Source of the DNA: Paenibacillus sp. RUD330
Lineage (GTDB): Bacteria; Bacillota; Bacilli; Paenibacillales; Paenibacillaceae
Direction: 5' to 3'
Assembly (NCBI RefSeq): GCF_002243345.2
Contig: NZ_CP022655.2
Location: 701,001-765,000 of the forward strand
DNA: 64,000 bases
Part shown: positions 19,938 through 34,684 of the stretch, in pieces
How the letters are laid out: every line of letters starts with the position of its first letter
How positions within the stretch are numbered: position 1 is the stretch's first letter
The notes under the pieces: generated by a model
The model's input: the letters and a program-made list of their open reading frames with translations, nothing else
Told to the model about the DNA's origin: nothing
Database searches by the model: none
Made by a program: the position numbers and the translations under genes

Positions 19938-20085
19938 GTCCTTATTATTTCTGGCAAAATTGTCCGCTTTTCCGCCGTTTGTCGCCGCCTGGTTTTCCAG
20001 TCCGGACGATAGCGGAAGGAGAGCTTTCCTGACTTAAGAAAAATAGACCTTGCAGTGCACGCTTTGCAGGCCGGAGGGATAGTTG

Positions 20086-20736
20086 GTGAGCATCGACCTC
20101 AGAGAATGGAGTACGCACGATTATGACTGCCGAACGGACGAAGACGTTGTCGAGGCGGTGCGGACGGGCGACAGCGAAGCGCTGGAGTATCTGATCAACA
20201 AATACCGGAATTTCGTCCGGGCCAAGGCCCGCTCTTATTTCCTCATCGGAGCGGATCGGGAAGACATCGTGCAGGAAGGCATGATCGGGCTCTACAAGTC
20301 CATCCGCGACTTCAGGGGGGACAAGCTGGCTTCCTTCAAAGCTTTCGCGGAGCTGTGCATCACCCGCCAAATCATAACCGCAATCAAGACGGCGACCCGG
20401 CAGAAGCATATTCCGCTGAACTCCTACGTTTCGCTGGACAAGCCGATCTATGATGAAGATTCCGACCGCACGCTGCTGGATGTCATCTGCGGCACCCGCG
20501 TCAGCGATCCGGAAGAGCTCATCATCAATCGGGAGGAGTTCGACGGCCTCGAGGACAAGATGTCCGAGATTCTGAGCGATCTGGAGCGCAAGGTTCTGAT
20601 GCTGTACCTCGATGGCCGCTCCTACCAGGAGATCGCCGTTGATCTGGACCGGCATGTCAAATCGATCGACAACGCCCTTCAGCGAGTGAAGCGCAAGCTG
20701 GAGAAGTACCTCGAGCTGCGGGACGTCAGCTGTTAG
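20086..20736 (+). CDS. sigH: RNA polymerase sigma-H factor (SigH, Spo0H)
   Basis: Directs transcription of early stationary-phase and sporulation genes. 216 residues: region 2 (NKYRNFVRAKARSYF, GADREDIVQEGMIGLYKSIRDF, about 40-85), region 3 (AFAELCITRQIITAIKTA) and region 4 helix-turn-helix (DLERKVLMLYLDGRSYQEIA, about 165-205). The core is nearly identical to Bacillus SigH; the first 15 residues differ. GTG at 20086 lies 7 nt after GGAGGG; a TTG at 20083 is too close. A terminator follows directly. Confidence 0.96.
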   Translation: MSIDLREWSTHDYDCRTDEDVVEAVRTGDSEALEYLINKYRNFVRAKARSYFLIGADREDIVQEGMIGLYKSIRDFRGDKLASFKAFAELCITRQIITAIKTATRQKHIPLNSYVSLDKPIYDEDSDRTLLDVICGTRVSDPEELIINREEFDGLEDKMSEILSDLERKVLMLYLDGRSYQEIAVDLDRHVKSIDNALQRVKRKLEKYLELRDVSC

Positions 20737-20767
20737 GCTGCCGTCCTGTCCTCAACGTGCCTGCTTT

Positions 20768-20796
20768 AAGACCCGGCGACGGGTCTTTTTTCTTTG
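20768..20796 (+). terminator. Terminator after sigH
   Basis: AAGACCCG pairs with CGGGTCTT across a GCGA tetraloop, followed by TTTTCTTT. Confidence 0.88.
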
Positions 20797-21108
20797 CAAG
20801 CCGCCGGCTGGCGATGGACGGCCGTTTAGAACTCTATCAAAACGGCTATACTTGGAAACAGCGATGAAAGCAGCGCGCCGTCCCCCGGTCCCGATGCCGG
20901 CAAGGGCTGCGCGCCGCCTGCCTCTCCAGCCTTCCCGCCGCTCTGCGTGCGGCTTCCGGGCCGCCCGGAAGCCTTCCATTTTGCATTGACATGCAAGAAT
21001 CCGTTATGATAAGGTACTTAGAGTGACTCGGATCAGGCCTGAGGCCCTCTCGGGTCCTATCGCACGTTGTTTGACGAAGCGCACTCTTAAGATCGGGAGG
21101 TGACCTAA
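20797..21108. other. Intergenic region before rpmG, 312 nt
   Basis: It contains the promoter at 20981-21010 and a GC-rich segment with short inverted repeats (CTTCCGGG / CCCGGAAG near 20953-20971). No ORF is supported. Confidence 0.6.
20981..21010 (+). promoter_or_regulatory. Sigma-A-like promoter of rpmG-secE-nusG
   Basis: TTGCAT, 18 nt, TATGAT. A TTGACA at 20986 is only 13 nt from the -10 and cannot serve. The start codon of rpmG is about 95 nt downstream. Confidence 0.6.
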
Positions 21109-21258
21109 ATGCGGGTTATTATCACGCTTGCATGCACGAACTGCAAGCAAAGAAACTACACGAACACCAAGAACAAGCGCAATCACCCCGACCGCATGGA
21201 AATGAGGAAGTTCTGCAAGTTCTGCAACGAGCATACTCCTCACCGCGAGACGAGATAG
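21109..21258 (+). CDS. rpmG: 50S ribosomal protein L33 (zinc-binding form)
   Basis: 49 residues. Two CxxC pairs (C9/C12 and C36/C39) form the zinc ribbon, so this is the zinc-dependent L33 paralogue, which many Bacillales replace by a Cys-free copy when zinc is short. ATG at 21109 follows GGGAGGTGA. It precedes secE as in B. subtilis. Confidence 0.93.
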   Translation: MRVIITLACTNCKQRNYTNTKNKRNHPDRMEMRKFCKFCNEHTPHRETR

Positions 21259-21275
21259 TCAGGAGGTGGGTTCAG

Positions 21276-21485
21276 GTGACTTTTATCGCAAAGCTGAAGC
21301 AAAACTTCGGATCGACGTTTGGTTTTTTTGCAGACAGTTGGGCTGAGCTGAAGAAAGTTCGCTGGCCAAACCGTAAAGAGTTGACAAGCTATACGATCGT
21401 AGTTCTCGTCACGATCGTGTTTGTGACGATTTACTTTTGGCTTCTTGACATCGGGATCTCATCTCTGGTTGAACTGATTGTTTAA
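21276..21485 (+). CDS. secE: Preprotein translocase subunit SecE
   Basis: Small essential clamp of the SecYEG channel. 69 residues: an amphipathic N-terminal helix with the signature SWAELKKVRWPNRKEL (about 21-36) and a single membrane helix (about 40-60, TIVVLVTIVFVTIYFWLL). The GTG start is 9 nt after AGGAGG. It sits between rpmG and nusG, the standard order. Confidence 0.95.
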   Translation: MTFIAKLKQNFGSTFGFFADSWAELKKVRWPNRKELTSYTIVVLVTIVFVTIYFWLLDIGISSLVELIV

Positions 21486-21509
21486 GAAGGGTCCAAAGGT
21501 GGATTGTTA

Positions 21510-22043
21510 ATGGAAAAAAGATGGTATGTGGTTCATACTTACTCGGGCTATGAGAACAAGGTGAAAGCCAACCTCGAGCGCCGCGTCGAATCGATGGGCA
21601 TGGAAGACAAGATCTTCCGCGTGCTGGTTCCGATGGAAGAAGAAATCGTGAACAAGGACGGGAAGAAAAAGACCGTCATGCGCAAAGTCTATCCGGGATA
21701 CGTCCTGGTGGAAATGATTCAGACCGACGATTCTTGGTATGTTGTTCGCAATACGCCTGGCGTAACGGGATTCGTGGGCTCTACAGGTTCCGGCTCCAAG
21801 CCGACGGCACTGCTTCCGGAGGAAGTGGACGCCATTCTCAACCATATGGGAATGTCCGAGCCTAAGCCGAAGATGGAATTCGAGCTGAAAGAAACCGTTC
21901 GCGTTACAGTAGGTCCGTTTGCTAACTTTGTCGGCGTCATTGAAGAAATTCAAATGGACAAGAGCAAGCTGAAAGTCCATGTCAACATGTTTGGTCGTGA
22001 AACTCCGGTTGAACTTGACTACACACAGGTCGAGAAGGTATAA
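21510..22043 (+). CDS. nusG: Transcription termination/antitermination protein NusG
   Basis: Binds RNA polymerase, influences pausing and contacts ribosomal protein S10. 177 residues: NGN domain (WYVVHTYSGYENKVKANLE to about 120, with PGYVLVEM and VRNTPGVTGFVG) and C-terminal KOW domain (VGPFANFVGVIEEI, MFGRETPVELDYTQVEKV). ATG at 21510 follows AAAGGTGG by 7 nt and gives the usual MEKRWYVVHT start. Confidence 0.97.
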   Translation: MEKRWYVVHTYSGYENKVKANLERRVESMGMEDKIFRVLVPMEEEIVNKDGKKKTVMRKVYPGYVLVEMIQTDDSWYVVRNTPGVTGFVGSTGSGSKPTALLPEEVDAILNHMGMSEPKPKMEFELKETVRVTVGPFANFVGVIEEIQMDKSKLKVHVNMFGRETPVELDYTQVEKV

Positions 22044-22133
22044 TGAACCGGTTTCCGGCCTCCGGATTCATCCGGATGGCGGCATGAGCATTTCATGTCA
22101 GGCAACTGACTTCGATCGCAGGAGGTGTAACAC

Positions 22134-22559
22134 ATGGCAAAGAAAGTCATCAAACTCGTCAAGCTGCAAGTTCCGGCAGGCAAAGCCAACCCGGCTCCGC
22201 CAATCGGTCCTGCACTCGGTCAAGCAGGCGTCAACATCATGGCGTTCTGTAAAGAGTTCAACGCTCGTACGGCTGATCAAGCCGGCCTGATCATTCCGGT
22301 CGTCATCACCGTATTCGAAGACCGCTCCTTCACGTTCGAGACGAAAACTCCTCCAGCAGCCGTACTGCTCCGCGTAGCAGCAGGCATCGAGAAGGGTTCC
22401 GGCGAACCGAACAAGAAGAAGGTCGCTACGGTCAACCGTTCCAAGGTCCGCGAGATCGCAGAACAAAAAATGCAGGATCTGAACGCTGCATCCGTAGAAG
22501 CCGCAATGCGCATGGTCGAAGGTACTGCCCGCAGCATGGGCGTAACGATCGTCGACTAA
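22134..22559 (+). CDS. rplK: 50S ribosomal protein L11
   Basis: 141 residues. Binds the 23S GTPase-associated centre with L10/L12 and is needed for RelA activation. N-terminal Pro-rich segment [20 protein letters not shown] and C-terminal RNA-binding domain ([29 protein letters not shown]). ATG follows GGAGGTG. 112 nt separate it from rplA. Confidence 0.97.
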   Translation: MAKKVIKLVKLQVPAGKANPAPPIGPALGQAGVNIMAFCKEFNARTADQAGLIIPVVITVFEDRSFTFETKTPPAAVLLRVAAGIEKGSGEPNKKKVATVNRSKVREIAEQKMQDLNAASVEAAMRMVEGTARSMGVTIVD

Positions 22560-22671
22560 TCCAGGACGCGCCTCTCGGCGCGGCGTCACAGCGGGACCAT
22601 CTGGTTTCGCAGTGGGAGGGACGGCTGTACGTCAGGCGTTCCGCTACACACCACATAAGGAGGAACTCTTC

Positions 22672-23364
22672 ATGGCAAAGCATGGCAAGAAATACGTTGA
22701 AGCCGCTAAGCTGATCGACAGCGAAGCGACTTACGAGCCGTCTGAAGCAATCGAGCTCGTGAAAAAAGCAGCAACCGCCAAATTCGACGAATCCGTCGAA
22801 GTGGCTGTCCGTCTGGGCGTTGACCCGCGGAAACAAGACCAAGCCGTTCGCGGTGTCGTTGTACTCCCGCACGGTACGGGCAAAACAAAGCGCGTCCTCG
22901 TATTCGCCAAAGGCGACAAAGCGAAGGAAGCCGAAGCTGCAGGCGCTGACTTCGTCGGCGATGCGGACATGATCAACAAAATTCAACAAGGCTGGTTCGA
23001 ATTCGATGTCTGCGTGGCTACGCCTGACATGATGGCTGAAGTCGGCAAGCTCGGACGTATCCTCGGCGGCAAAGGCCTCATGCCTAACCCTAAAGCCGGC
23101 ACGGTAACGTTCGACGTGACGAAGGCTGTTCAGGAGATCAAAGCCGGCAAGATCGAATACCGTCTTGACCGTGCAGGTCAAATCCATGCACCGATCGGCA
23201 AAGTGTCGTTCGACGCCGAGAAGCTGGCTGAGAACCTCAAGTCGCTGATCGACGCTCTGAACCGTGCCAAACCGGCATCGGCCAAAGGGGTTTACCTGAA
23301 AAACATCGCTGTATCTTCCACGATGGGACCTGGCGCTCGCGTCAACGTTTCCACGTTCCGCTAA
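22672..23364 (+). CDS. rplA: 50S ribosomal protein L1
   Basis: 230 residues; forms the L1 stalk moving deacylated tRNA from the E site. Starts [16 protein letters not shown] and contains [20 protein letters not shown] and [19 protein letters not shown]. The ATG at 22672 has AAGGAGG upstream; an in-frame extension back to 22612 is not used. The L10 leader follows. Confidence 0.97.
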   Translation: MAKHGKKYVEAAKLIDSEATYEPSEAIELVKKAATAKFDESVEVAVRLGVDPRKQDQAVRGVVVLPHGTGKTKRVLVFAKGDKAKEAEAAGADFVGDADMINKIQQGWFEFDVCVATPDMMAEVGKLGRILGGKGLMPNPKAGTVTFDVTKAVQEIKAGKIEYRLDRAGQIHAPIGKVSFDAEKLAENLKSLIDALNRAKPASAKGVYLKNIAVSSTMGPGARVNVSTFR

Positions 23365-23385
23365 GAGCTGCGATTCTAACTTCAG

Positions 23386-23442
23386 AACACGCATACCTAA
23401 GACAGTAGGCGCCTTCGGGCTTAATTCCCTACCGAGGTGTTA
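23386..23442 (+). ncRNA. L10 ribosomal protein leader
   Basis: The segment CCTAAGACAGTAGGCGCC with the distal ACCGAGGTG matches the conserved L10(L12)4-binding kink-turn structure upstream of rplJL in Firmicutes. It allows L10-L12 to repress its own operon. Confidence 0.85.
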
Positions 23443-23473
23443 TGATATACGTTTCCCGTAAACGGACAATCAT

Positions 23474-23504
23474 GGCCTTCGCTGTCTTGGCGGAGGCCTT
23501 TATT
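23474..23504 (+). promoter_or_regulatory. Attenuator-like hairpin in the rplJ leader
   Basis: GGCCTTCGC pairs with GCGGAGGCC around a 7-nt loop, followed by TTTATT. Placed 30 nt after the L10 leader, it could be the terminator controlled by L10 binding. Confidence 0.55.
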
Positions 23505-23577
23505 CATGCACCGGCAGGTTGAAGGTAAACCGTTCTAAAGGATGCAACGGATATCCACATCGGGAGGTGTAAACAAA

Positions 23578-24081
23578 ATGGCAAACGTAAAAGTTATCGA
23601 ATCCAAGCAGCAGCAGGTGGAAGAAATCGCCGCCAAGCTGAAAGCAAGCACGACGACGGTTGTAGCTGACTACCGTGGACTGAACGTGGCTCAAGTAACG
23701 GAACTGCGCAGGCAGCTTCGCGAAGCAGGCATCGAATTCCAGGTTCTCAAAAACTCCCTCGTTCGCCGCGCGTCCGAATCCGCCGAGCTCTCCGCTCTGA
23801 CGGAAGTTCTCGCGGGTCCGACGGCTATCGCCTTCGGCGCGGACGACGTCGTAGCTCCTGCAAAAATCATCTCCGACTTCGCCAAGAAAAATGACGCCCT
23901 GAAAGTAAAAGGCGGCATCCTCGAAGGCCAAGTCGTAGACGCAGCCCAAATCAAGGCGCTGGCAGACCTGCCATCCCGCGACGGCCTGCTCTCCATGCTC
24001 CTCAGCGTCCTCCAGGCTCCTATGCGCAACTTCGCGCTGGCGGTCAAAGCCGTGGCGGAAAAGCAAGAAGCAGAAGCTTAA
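23578..24081 (+). CDS. rplJ: 50S ribosomal protein L10
   Basis: 167 residues; base of the L12 stalk and autogenous regulator. N-terminal rRNA-binding domain ([29 protein letters not shown]) and a C-terminal helix that binds L12 dimers ([20 protein letters not shown]). ATG at 23578 follows GGGAGGTG by 8 nt. Confidence 0.97.
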   Translation: MANVKVIESKQQQVEEIAAKLKASTTTVVADYRGLNVAQVTELRRQLREAGIEFQVLKNSLVRRASESAELSALTEVLAGPTAIAFGADDVVAPAKIISDFAKKNDALKVKGGILEGQVVDAAQIKALADLPSRDGLLSMLLSVLQAPMRNFALAVKAVAEKQEAEA

Positions 24082-24098
24082 GAACGATTTTCCTCCGT

Positions 24099-24157
24099 CC
24101 GGCGGCCTTGCGGCTGCCGGCAGGAATTGCTTGATCCTTGCGCCGGCATAGTCCGGC
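24099..24157 (+). repeat. Two hairpins between rplJ and rplL
   Basis: CCGGCGGCC-ttgc-GGCTGCCGG at 24099-24120 and GCCGG-catagt-CCGGC at 24142-24157. Neither has a T run. They may mark a processing or stabilising site allowing more L12 than L10. Confidence 0.5.
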
Positions 24158-24202
24158 ATCCCATCACCACCAAAAAAACTTATACCCAATGGAGGTTCAA
24201 CC

Positions 24203-24565
24203 ATGAGCAACGAACAAATCTTGGAAGCCATTAAAGGCATGAACGTTCTGGAACTGAACGATCTCGTTAAAGCAATCGAAGAAGAATTCGGCGTAACGGC
24301 TGCTGCACCTACGGTTGTAGCTGCTGGCGGCGGCGCTGCTGAAGTTGAAGAGCAATCCGAATTCGACGTTATCCTTATGAGCGCTGGCGCTTCCAAAATC
24401 AACGTCATCAAAGTCGTTCGCGAGCTGACAGGTCTTGGCCTGAAAGAAGCGAAAGAAGTTGTCGACAACGCTCCAAAAGCAATCAAAGAAAAAGTAGCTA
24501 AAGAAGAAGCAGACGCTATCAAAGCTAAGCTTGAAGAAGCAGGCGCAGCTGTAGAAGTGAAATAA
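24203..24565 (+). CDS. rplL: 50S ribosomal protein L7/L12
   Basis: 120 residues; multi-copy stalk protein that recruits translation GTPases. N-terminal dimer domain ([21 protein letters not shown]), Ala/Gly hinge ([15 protein letters not shown]) and C-terminal factor-binding domain ([20 protein letters not shown]). Codon choice is visibly biased to a few preferred codons, as expected for a very highly expressed gene. ATG follows GGAGG. Confidence 0.97.
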   Translation: MSNEQILEAIKGMNVLELNDLVKAIEEEFGVTAAAPTVVAAGGGAAEVEEQSEFDVILMSAGASKINVIKVVRELTGLGLKEAKEVVDNAPKAIKEKVAKEEADAIKAKLEEAGAAVEVK

Positions 24566-24583
24566 GCTTTCTCCTAAAAGCTT

Positions 24584-24625
24584 GAGAACCCCTTGGAGCC
24601 TCGCGGTTCCAAGGGGTTCTCTCTA
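24584..24625 (+). terminator. Strong hairpin after rplL
   Basis: GAGAACCCCTTGGA pairs with TTCCAAGGGGTTCTC (14 bp) but is followed only by TCTATG, so termination may be partial, letting some transcription reach the methyltransferase gene. Confidence 0.65.
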
Positions 24626-24655
24626 TGAGGAGGCATATCCGGAAGGAGGGACATG

Positions 24656-25264
24656 ATGTCGGACCACTACTATTCCCGTACGCCGGGAACGCAGCAGAAC
24701 CGGCAAAAGCACGAGACGGAGCTGAGAGGCTTCCGGTTTCAGTTCATGACGGACAACGGAGTCTTTTCCAAAAGCGGAATCGATTACGGCAGCCGTTTCC
24801 TCATCGAGGAAATGGAGATCGGCGAGGCTGACCGCGTGCTCGATGTCGGCTGCGGCTATGGACCGATCGGACTGACGGCAGCAAGGCTGGCGCCGCAAGG
24901 TCAGGTTGTCATGCTGGATATCAATGAGCGAGCCGTAGAGCTGGCAGGAGAGAATGCGAAGCTGAATGGAATCGCCAATATACGCATCCAGCAGAGCGAT
25001 CTGTTCGAGAAGGCAGGCGGCGAGCCGTTTGATGTGATCTTGACGAATCCGCCGATTCGGGCAGGCAAAGCGACGGTTCACCGAATCTTCGAGGAAGGGC
25101 ATTCGTTGCTGAAGCCCGGCGGCAGCATGTGGGTGGTCATCCAAAAGAAGCAGGGGGCTCCTTCCGCCGAAGCCAAGCTGCTGCAGCTGTTCGGCCGTGT
25201 CAAGGAAGTCGGCAAGGATAAAGGGTTCCGGATATTCAAGGCGATCCGTTCGGTCGAGAATTAG
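24656..25264 (+). CDS. ybxB: Class I SAM-dependent rRNA methyltransferase (YbxB, RsmC-like)
   Basis: 202 residues from the second ATG of an ATGATG pair (24653/24656); the second fits the AAGGAGGG site better and gives the MSDHYYS start of Bacillus YbxB. SAM-binding motif I is VLDVGCGYGPIG near 60; motif IV NPPIRAGK matches the N6/N2-methyltransferase NPP(F/Y/I) signature of RsmC-type 16S rRNA guanine methyltransferases. The same gene lies between rplL and rpoB in B. subtilis. The exact rRNA position is inferred. Confidence 0.88.
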   Translation: MSDHYYSRTPGTQQNRQKHETELRGFRFQFMTDNGVFSKSGIDYGSRFLIEEMEIGEADRVLDVGCGYGPIGLTAARLAPQGQVVMLDINERAVELAGENAKLNGIANIRIQQSDLFEKAGGEPFDVILTNPPIRAGKATVHRIFEEGHSLLKPGGSMWVVIQKKQGAPSAEAKLLQLFGRVKEVGKDKGFRIFKAIRSVEN

Positions 25265-25510
25265 CCGGCTGGCCAGAAACGGAGCAGTGCCTGCAATGAA
25301 TGTCGCCTGCAGCGGCGGAGTAACGGAATGATCCTGCAAAAGCGCGGGGAGGTCGCCTTGCCGCCGGATTCCAACCTATTGAGCCGTAATGGAAGGAATC
25401 TGGCGACAACAGCGATTGGACGGTTATCGGTATGCGAAGCGCTGGAAGAACGGCCGATCGACATGAAGGGCAAGCTTTCGCTTTGGCTAGAGACTAAATT
25501 CTCATTTTTG

Positions 25511-25539
25511 TTGACTCGCCTTTGTCGATGTGCTATTAT
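25511..25539 (+). promoter_or_regulatory. Sigma-A promoter P1 of rpoBC
   Basis: TTGACT, 17 nt, TATTAT. Near-consensus; predicted start about 355 nt upstream of rpoB. Confidence 0.8.
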
Positions 25540-25617
25540 TATGAAATGTCAGCATTAAAATAGGCGGAATCTCTTTAGTCCGCTAAAATGTCAAGAATTA
25601 TTTATTTGATGCGCAAT

Positions 25618-25646
25618 GCATACAAAATTGGTTTTTGACGTATAAT
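25618..25646 (+). promoter_or_regulatory. Possible second promoter P2 of rpoBC
   Basis: A perfect TATAAT at 25641-25646 with only a weak GCATAC 17 nt upstream, so the -35 is doubtful. Confidence 0.4.
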
Positions 25647-25682
25647 GTTTAGATTTTGGGCAAAATTACATGATAGGAGACC

Positions 25683-25766
25683 ATGTCTTCCCTATGGTTC
25701 GTCCATGCGGGGGAGGCCGAGGTTTCAGACCGGAAGTATGCTCTTTTTTCGAAACCACTTCGATAA
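25683..25766 (+). CDS. Possible 27-codon leader ORF in the rpoB 5' region
   Basis: ATG at 25683 follows TAGGAG by 3 nt (short spacing) and runs 27 codons to TAA (begins MSSLWFVHAGEAEVS). No similarity recognised. Listed because it lies in a long leader of a regulated operon; chance is a fair alternative. Confidence 0.2.
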   Translation: MSSLWFVHAGEAEVSDRKYALFSKPLR

Positions 25767-25903
25767 GGGCTTTTCTTTATTTACCACCATGGGATTGAGG
25801 CTCAAACCGGCCGGCCCGAAGGTAACCGGCTGAGGTCTGGCTAGGTCATGTTTCATGAGTGCGCTTATCACGCTGAGAAGCAGACATGAGGGGTGAGGTT
25901 AAG

Positions 25904-29449
<3,546 letters not shown>

Positions 29450-29484
29450 GCCTAAGCCATACTTGAACTAAGGAGGGTTGCTCC

Positions 29485-33114
<3,630 letters not shown>

Positions 33115-33146
33115 TTCGACGGGCCTTGCGACACCGCTCAACATCA

Positions 33147-33181
33147 GCAGCTGCCCGGCCTTCGGGCGGCTGCTCTTTTAT
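33147..33181 (+). terminator. Terminator after rpoC
   Basis: AGCAGCTGCCCG pairs with CGGGCGGCTGCT, then CTTTTAT. Confidence 0.82.
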
Positions 33182-33232
33182 GGGCGCGCTCTTTGGGACG
33201 GAATATCTTTCGAGCAAATGGACAAGCCCATC

Positions 33233-33262
33233 TTGACATGGGGATAAGTCTAGTGCTACTAT
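33233..33262 (+). promoter_or_regulatory. Sigma-A promoter of the str cluster
   Basis: TTGACA (perfect), 18 nt, TACTAT, between the rpoC terminator and the YbxF-like gene. The genes after it (rpsL, rpsG, fusA, tuf) have no comparable promoter until 38373. Confidence 0.75.
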
Positions 33263-33315
33263 ATCGAAGTGTGCCTGTGAGTGGATTTCTGTGCTTAAGC
33301 AAGGATGGTGAATCC

Positions 33316-33546
33316 ATGGCTTACAAGATTGGCACGAAACAGACGACCAAGACCGTTGAATTAGGCAAGGCGATTCACGTCTATGTAGCCAGAGACGCTG
33401 ATGACAGGCTGACCGGCGCTATCGTCGAGTTATGCGGAAGAATGAGCGTGCCAGTGACTTGGACGGAGACGATGACCGATCTCGGAGAGCAATGCGGGAT
33501 TGACGTCGGAGCCGCGATGGCGGCAATGGTTGGAGATGAAGAGTAG
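33316..33546 (+). CDS. ybxF: L7Ae-family RNA-binding protein (YbxF-like)
   Basis: 76 residues. Relatives bind kink-turn RNA. Visible motifs: YKIGTKQTTKTVELGKAIHVYVARDADDRL, then the C-terminal GEQCGIDVGAAMAAMVG loop typical of L7Ae/L30e proteins. ATG at 33316 behind AAGGATGGTG. The same gene lies between rpoC and rpsL in B. subtilis. The physiological RNA is unknown. Confidence 0.88.
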   Translation: MAYKIGTKQTTKTVELGKAIHVYVARDADDRLTGAIVELCGRMSVPVTWTETMTDLGEQCGIDVGAAMAAMVGDEE

Positions 33547-33705
33547 GACGTTGTTTTTGCCGGTAAGGTTCGGATTTTTCCGCTCAATACGTCAGGCAAA
33601 AACTTTTGTTTGTCCAAAGATGAACCGCCTGGATCTGTGGGCTTAAATAATGAGCGTCAATCAGTTCAGCGTTTCATGAATTATGGGAAGGGGGTGGCAA
33701 CCGAC

Positions 33706-34125
33706 ATGCCAACAATTAACCAACTGGTCCGCAAGGGCCGTCAAGCAAAAGTGGTCAAGTCCAAATCGCCAGCACTGCAGCGGGGATTCAATGCCCTGAA
33801 GCGTGAGGCAACGGAAATCAGCGCTCCGCAAAAACGCGGTGTCTGCACTCGCGTAGGCACGATGACTCCGAAGAAGCCTAACTCCGCACTTCGCAAATAC
33901 GCTCGTGTTCGTCTGACGAACCGCGTAGAGGTTACGGCTTACATTCCGGGTATCGGACACAACCTGCAAGAGCACAGCGTCGTTCTGATTCGCGGCGGAC
34001 GTGTAAAAGACCTTCCGGGCGTACGTTACCATATCGTTCGCGGTGCATTGGATACGGCTGGCGTCAACAACCGTATGCAAGCTCGTTCCAAATATGGCGC
34101 TAAGCGTCCTAAAGTTAAAAAGTAA
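33706..34125 (+). CDS. rpsL: 30S ribosomal protein S12
   Basis: 139 residues; decoding-centre protein. The streptomycin-determining positions are wild type: the Lys of [11 protein letters not shown] and the Lys of [15 protein letters not shown] at 33706 follows AAGGGGGTGG; the in-frame stretch before it is not coding. In the 160-nt gap upstream, TTTTTGCC (33553) can pair with GGCAAAAA (33595), a possible leader hairpin. Confidence 0.97.
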   Translation: MPTINQLVRKGRQAKVVKSKSPALQRGFNALKREATEISAPQKRGVCTRVGTMTPKKPNSALRKYARVRLTNRVEVTAYIPGIGHNLQEHSVVLIRGGRVKDLPGVRYHIVRGALDTAGVNNRMQARSKYGAKRPKVKK

Positions 34126-34178
34126 GACTTTTATAAACTTCAACTTATTAGATACTGAGGGAAAGGGGGACTTGCTAC

Positions 34179-34649
34179 ATGCCACGTAAAGGTCCTGTAA
34201 CAAAACGCGACGTACTGCCGGATCCTATTTACAACAGCAAGCTCGTTACACGTCTCATCAACCGCATCATGATCGACGGCAAGCGCGGCGTTGCCGCAAC
34301 GCTGCTGTATGATGCCTTCAAACTGATTCAAGAGCGCTCCGGTAAAGATCCAATGGAAGTGTTCGAAGCAGCCCTGAAGAACATCATGCCTGTACTGGAA
34401 GTTAAAGCCCGCCGTGTAGGCGGCGCCAACTACCAGGTGCCGATCGAAGTTAAACCTGAGCGCCGTACCGCGCTTGGTCTCCGTTGGCTCGTGAACTACT
34501 CGCGTAACCGCGGGGAGAAAACGATGGAAGAGCGTCTTGCAGCTGAAATTCTCGACGCTTCCAACAACACTGGCGCTTCCGTTAAAAAACGCGAAGACAC
34601 GCACAAAATGGCGGAAGCCAACAAAGCATTCGCTCACTACCGCTGGTAG
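34179..34649 (+). CDS. rpsG: 30S ribosomal protein S7
   Basis: 156 residues; nucleates the 30S head and contacts E-site tRNA. Motifs [33 protein letters not shown] and [20 protein letters not shown] follows GAAAGGGGGA. Lies 53 nt after rpsL and 35 nt before fusA. Confidence 0.97.
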   Translation: MPRKGPVTKRDVLPDPIYNSKLVTRLINRIMIDGKRGVAATLLYDAFKLIQERSGKDPMEVFEAALKNIMPVLEVKARRVGGANYQVPIEVKPERRTALGLRWLVNYSRNRGEKTMEERLAAEILDASNNTGASVKKREDTHKMAEANKAFAHYRW

Positions 34650-34684
34650 GATTCTAGCAGTACAATTTGAAGGGAGACATTCCA

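Larger units (their letters stand above)
25265..25903. other. rpoB upstream region, 639 nt
   Basis: The first 240 nt show nothing I can support. Then come a strong promoter (25511-25539), a second -10 (25641), a 27-codon ORF (25683-25766) and a GC-rich stretch (AACCGGCCGG...GGTAACCGGCT, 25805-25832) that may fold. The rpoB leader is therefore over 200 nt. Confidence 0.6.

Noticed and set aside
25328-25558. 76-codon ORF before the rpoB promoter
   Set aside because: Runs through the strong -35/-10 of P1; no ribosome site or similarity.
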